Source: Tengunoibacter tsumagoiensis (GTDB taxonomy: Bacteria > Chloroflexota > Ktedonobacteria > Ktedonobacterales > Ktedonobacteraceae). Taken from it: a stretch of 64,000 nt of DNA. The notes below the pieces were generated by a model. That model was not told where the DNA came from. It ran no database searches and was given only the letters and a program-made list of their open reading frames with translations. Position numbers and translations under genes: made by a program. The stretch is from contig NZ_BIFR01000002.1 in the NCBI RefSeq assembly GCF_003967535.1, positions 2,108,001 to 2,172,000 of the forward strand, in the 5' to 3' direction. Numbering within the stretch: the stretch's first letter is position 1; every line of letters begins with the position of its first letter. Shown piece after piece: positions 60,911 to 64,000 of the stretch.

Positions 60911-61327
60911 AGATTTCCTCTCAATTACAAGCCTGGTTAGTACTGAGACATCTTATAAGATTATTATTGACGAATTGACCTTCTTGATGAAGGGGGAGTC
61001 TTGCCAAAATAGCTCATACTAACTTGCATTTCTATAGACCGTACTCATTTAGGGCTCATCGTGTATAGTTAAATACTAGCAAAGCTGGGAAGCCATTTAC
61101 AAGGTTCGCTGAGACTTCTCTGTTCATGGGTGATCTCATACATATATTCTTAACCTATATTAAGGATAGACACGAACTTTGTTGTTGAGCTTTTACCGGG
61201 ATGACCCTTTTCAGGCTACACGACGACCTTTATGCAATACAGCTTATAGCGGACTCACGTTCCCAGCTACGAAAGGAGGGAGAAGAAAAAAACTTCTTTT
61301 CTCTCCTCCCCGATAAAGGACTGCGTT
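60911..61327 (-). terminator. Gene-free stretch; P450 terminator at 61270-61312
   Basis: Read on the minus strand, GGAGG-AGA...GAAG pairs with CTTCTCCCTCC around a U-rich loop, 16 bases past the P450 stop, and likely ends that transcript. The rest, up to the start of the oxidoreductase at 60910, should hold its promoter, but I see no other structure. Confidence 0.5.
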
Positions 61328-62503
61328 TTAAGCAGGTTGCAAGGATAGAGGAACCCTCTGAGGCCCAAAGATAAGGAGGCTTGGTGTCTGTCGTAGGGGT
61401 TCTTTGTGCAGAATGTGAATATGCTGGAACTTGCTCAAGAGCTTGCCAAGGGCTAGTTTTATTTCGAGGCGAGCAAGGGGAGCACCAATGCAAAAATGTA
61501 TCCCTTGCCCAAAGGATTGATGACGATTTGGCGTACGTCCACAATCAAATCGTTCTGGCTCGTGAAAATGCCGCTCATCAAAGTTCGCTGAGAGCCGGTT
61601 GACCTGTACATGATCTCCTTTACGCACAATGTGATCATAAAGTCTTAGATCGGTCTGCGCAATCCTCCCTTCTATCAGACCATTGGGACCTGCACGAAAT
61701 GGACCCATATACCGAAGGATCTCTTCAACCGCGGTAGGCAATAGTTCGGGATGGCGCTGGAGACGGGTCAATTCTTCTGGATGCTCATCAAAACAGAGCA
61801 TGGCGTTGCCTAAAACATTGGTAGTAGTAATGTTTCCAGCAATAAGAAGTGTGAAACAGAAGCCCATCACGTCTTCATACTCCAGACCCTTTCCATCAAC
61901 CTCCGCTGCAATCAAACGGCTCAAGATATCGGTGCCGCCAGGATTCCGATAACGCTCATCAATGGCTCGGGCAAAGTGTTCTCTCAAGCCAAGATTTGCC
62001 ACTTCGGATTCTGAAGTCATATTAATAATCGCATCGGTCCATCTCTTATAGGTTGGCCATTCCTCATGCGGCAACCCCAACATACGGGCAATCACAATAA
62101 CAGGCAGAGGATTGGCAAAATCAGACATCCAATCTATTTCATCACGTGCACAAAGAGATTCTAGAAGGGTATCCACAATCTCTTCTATCTGCGGCGTCAT
62201 CTCTACTACAGTACGTGCGGAGAAGGCCAATGTAATCAATGAACGCATCTGTTTATGCCGTGGCGGGTCCATCTCAACAATACTACTCCCATTTCCGCCT
62301 GGAACGGTGCCCTCTGAAGAAAAAGTTGCGTAATCGCTCTGAACACGTACTACATCTTCATAGCGAAAAACAATCCAGTTTGCACTATCTTCATCCCAAA
62401 TAATCGGTGACGATGTGCGCATCTCCTGAGACCATTGACGCAATTTACACTGATATTCGAGCGGTGGAAGCGTTAGATCGGTAACAAATGCAGGAAGTTT
62501 CAC
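61328..62503 (-). CDS. Cytochrome P450
   Basis: A 391-residue soluble bacterial P450. The oxygen-activating helix I reads LLIAGNITTTNVLG (A-G-x-x-T), EEILRYMGP is the ExxR motif, the meander Arg lies in HEPERFDCGRTPNRHQSFG, and the heme ligand Cys is in FGQGIHFCIGAPLARLE. The length is typical of CYP107-like enzymes that act on secondary metabolites or fatty acids. The start is GTG 62503 with AGGAGA upstream. No biosynthetic cluster is visible, and its redox partner is unknown. Confidence 0.96.
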   Translation of the reverse strand: MKLPAFVTDLTLPPLEYQCKLRQWSQEMRTSSPIIWDEDSANWIVFRYEDVVRVQSDYATFSSEGTVPGGNGSSIVEMDPPRHKQMRSLITLAFSARTVVEMTPQIEEIVDTLLESLCARDEIDWMSDFANPLPVIVIARMLGLPHEEWPTYKRWTDAIINMTSESEVANLGLREHFARAIDERYRNPGGTDILSRLIAAEVDGKGLEYEDVMGFCFTLLIAGNITTTNVLGNAMLCFDEHPEELTRLQRHPELLPTAVEEILRYMGPFRAGPNGLIEGRIAQTDLRLYDHIVRKGDHVQVNRLSANFDERHFHEPERFDCGRTPNRHQSFGQGIHFCIGAPLARLEIKLALGKLLSKFQHIHILHKEPLRQTPSLLIFGPQRVPLSLQPA

Positions 62504-63065
62504 ACTCTATCTCCTTTGTCTTCAGCTACCTACAAAGAATATGCTCGACTCTTTGACTGTGTAGTCTAACCCATCACTTATCTACCATGAAGAACACTAT
62601 ACAAAGGAACGCAATAGCATTTTGATCCCAATGATGATCAATACCGATCATTCATCCTATTTTCGTCTGATAAGCACCACTTCTGTCAATAGGAGCATAT
62701 ATTGATACAATGACCAGTATTAATGCATATAAAAATAATCTTATATCTCAATTTTTTTTGATTCAGGGGATGAAAGGCTTTGCAGAACATCACCATACTC
62801 ACATATCAGCATAAGCATGCACTGATAATATAGATACAAATCATCAACATAATTATTTCCGCTATCGGTACTAATTGATTGTATAGACGACTATTTACGT
62901 TTCCTGTGCTTGCATTTCAGCCAATTTTATCGTAAGACTGTATCATAGTAGTAGTATGCCCAGGTCTGTGACCGTAGCTGAACTCTCAAGTTATTGAAAA
63001 GAGATCCAAATACACAAAAATGAGATGTTATTTTACAGGGTAGATGAAGATCAGGAGAGGATAAA
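62504..63065. other. AT-rich divergent promoter region
   Basis: About 560 bases between the divergent P450 and Moco oxidoreductase genes. It must contain both promoters. I found no gene, terminator-type hairpin or riboswitch motif that I can support. Confidence 0.5.
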
Positions 63066-63677
63066 ATGAGTGAAGGATTCTTCTCACGTGGGTTCCGGGG
63101 TCGCCGTCCCCAGAGCAACCAGGATGCACGAATTCCACCTGGACAATACCTTGAACGTGGATTTCCTGTTCTTTCAGCCGGACCAACACCAGGGACTTCT
63201 CTAGCAACCTGGGACTTTTCTCTCTTTCAAGAGAATGAGCCACTCAAACGCTGGACCTGGGATGAATTTCGTACACTGCCACGTGAGTCGGTGACAAAGG
63301 ATATTCACTGTGTGACCAAGTGGTCCAAGTTCGATACGAATTGGGAGGGCGTCTCCCTGGATACATTGCTGGGACAGGTCAATTACCAGGCCAACTATGT
63401 CATCGCTTTTTCTGATGGCGGGTATACAACGAACCTTCCACTGGAAGATGTGCTTGGTGGAAAGGCATGGGTAGTGTATACATATGATGGACAACCTCTA
63501 GCACCTGAACATGGTGGGCCTGCGCGCCTACTGGTTCCCCATCTTTACTTTTGGAAGAGCGCCAAATGGGTCCGAGGCCTCCGCCTGTCCGATACGGATG
63601 AGCCCGGCTTCTGGGAGTCGCTTGGCTACCACAATCATGGAGACCCATGGAAAGAAGAACGCTACCAGGGCGACTGA
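63066..63677 (+). CDS. Sulfite-oxidase-like molybdopterin-dependent oxidoreductase
   Basis: A 203-residue protein of the short sulfite oxidase/YedY-like group that has only the Moco-binding domain. Cys82 in DIHCVTKWSKFD is the expected Mo ligand; GPARLLVPHLYFWKSAKWVRGL is the conserved C-terminal region. It has no signal peptide, so it is cytoplasmic. AGGAGAGG precedes the ATG. It overlaps the next gene by 31 bases, which encodes its probable reductase. The substrate may be an S- or N-oxide, not determined. Confidence 0.92.
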   Translation: MSEGFFSRGFRGRRPQSNQDARIPPGQYLERGFPVLSAGPTPGTSLATWDFSLFQENEPLKRWTWDEFRTLPRESVTKDIHCVTKWSKFDTNWEGVSLDTLLGQVNYQANYVIAFSDGGYTTNLPLEDVLGGKAWVVYTYDGQPLAPEHGGPARLLVPHLYFWKSAKWVRGLRLSDTDEPGFWESLGYHNHGDPWKEERYQGD

Positions 63678-64000
63678 TCTGGCAACGTGGAGAAATCATT
63701 GCAACGCGCAAAGAAACAGAGCGGACGCAAAGCATTACTATCGCTCTTCCTGGCTGGATGGGGCATCGACCCGGTCAACATGTGGATGTACGACTTACCG
63801 CTGAAGATGGCTATCAAGTCGAACGAAGCTACTCGATTGCTTCTCCTCCCGAGGAGAAGAACCAACTAATCCTTACTATCGAGCGACTGGATGATGGAGA
63901 GGTATCGCCCTATCTTGTCGATGAGCTCCGTATTGGTGATCAACTGGAACTACGGGGACCGATCGGAGGATATTTCGTCTGGGAAGTTCAGATGGGTGGG
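63647..64000 (+). CDS. Ferredoxin-NAD(P) reductase-like oxidoreductase (N-terminal part; cut by window end)
   Basis: An open frame from ATG 63647 (GGAG four bases upstream) runs to the window end; 118 residues are visible. It has the FAD domain of FNR-type reductases: LPGWMGHRPGQHVDVRLTAEDGYQVERSYSIAS (RxYS motif for FAD) and VSPYLVDELRIGDQLELRGPIGGYFVW. It overlaps the Moco oxidoreductase gene, so the two are likely a two-component system with this as the NAD(P)H-side reductase. The same reductase type survives as a C-terminal remnant at 46584. Confidence 0.88.
   Translation, partial: MERRTLPGRLIWQRGEIIATRKETERTQSITIALPGWMGHRPGQHVDVRLTAEDGYQVERSYSIASPPEEKNQLILTIERLDDGEVSPYLVDELRIGDQLELRGPIGGYFVWEVQMGG

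Noticed and set aside
1..64000. tRNA, rRNA and CRISPR arrays
   Set aside because: I looked through the intergenic regions for cloverleaf-like ends, conserved rRNA stretches and regular repeat-spacer patterns and saw none; a covariance search was not possible.
61328..64000. P450 and Moco/FNR genes as one biosynthetic cluster
   Set aside because: They are divergent, 560 bp apart, and no tailoring or core biosynthetic genes accompany them.

Overview
The window reads as chromosomal DNA of a soil-type, multicellular Chloroflexota bacterium, most likely a Ktedonobacteria member. This is an inference from protein flavour, not from a marker gene: a class III cyclase fused to an AAA ATPase, duplicated-permease anion ABC transport, GxGYxYP protein, F420-type LLM oxidoreductase, HEAT-repeat protein next to an ECF sigma factor, very large TnpB elements, clear AGGAGG-type ribosome sites and frequent TTG/GTG starts. 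No rRNA, tRNA or CRISPR array was seen.

Layout. 1-6.8 kb: truncated cyclase-AAA regulator, two membrane proteins, a DrrAB-type ABC exporter, an esterase. 6.9-10.3 kb: an Nramp-related carrier behind a soluble protein made of PRC barrels plus the MgtE N and CBS domains, with a good promoter and a leader of about 600 nt; together these look like a Mg2+ uptake unit. 10.4-15.5 kb: GNAT enzyme, NitT/TauT-type ABC pair preceded by a small ORF with a Cys-Cys pair, and a cysteine-less CsoR-family repressor. 15.6-25.2 kb: a complete peptide/oligosaccharide-type ABC importer (OppBCDF plus lipoprotein) with two paralogous LacI repressors and the decayed remnant of a third; the LacI promoters are duplicated units carrying unusual hexamer-built palindromes. 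25.2-27.2 kb and 51.5-53.5 kb: two 1,990-bp copies of a tnpB-only element; the second splits an AraC-family gene cleanly in frame.

27.4-33.2 kb: HAD hydrolase, HxlR regulator and a TPP-riboswitch-controlled thiamin salvage operon (NCS1 permease, thiD, thiM, thiE). 33.4-43.4 kb: SDR-type protein, GAF/PAS histidine kinase, LLM oxidoreductase, a HAMP membrane protein, small unknown genes, a GH16-fold protein lacking its usual nucleophile, and an ArsB-type pump. 43.5-51 kb: esterase, MOSC protein, ZIP transporter, a deletion-scarred FMN_bind/FNR remnant, GxGYxYP protein, DUF4291 protein and a 2-hydroxyacid dehydrogenase. 53.5-64 kb: PhyH dioxygenase next to the broken AraC gene, alpha/beta hydrolase, ECF sigma with HEAT-repeat membrane partner, an 800-residue Fe-S/FAD oxidoreductase, a cytochrome P450, and a Moco oxidoreductase followed by a ferredoxin-reductase-like gene cut by the window end.

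The best leads for something undescribed are (i) the Nramp/MgtE-like unit, whose promoter and the csoR promoter both carry a CCCCC...GGGGG inverted repeat just downstream of the predicted start, (ii) the triplicated LacI promoter/operator module, and (iii) the Cys-Cys leader ORF ahead of the anion transporter.
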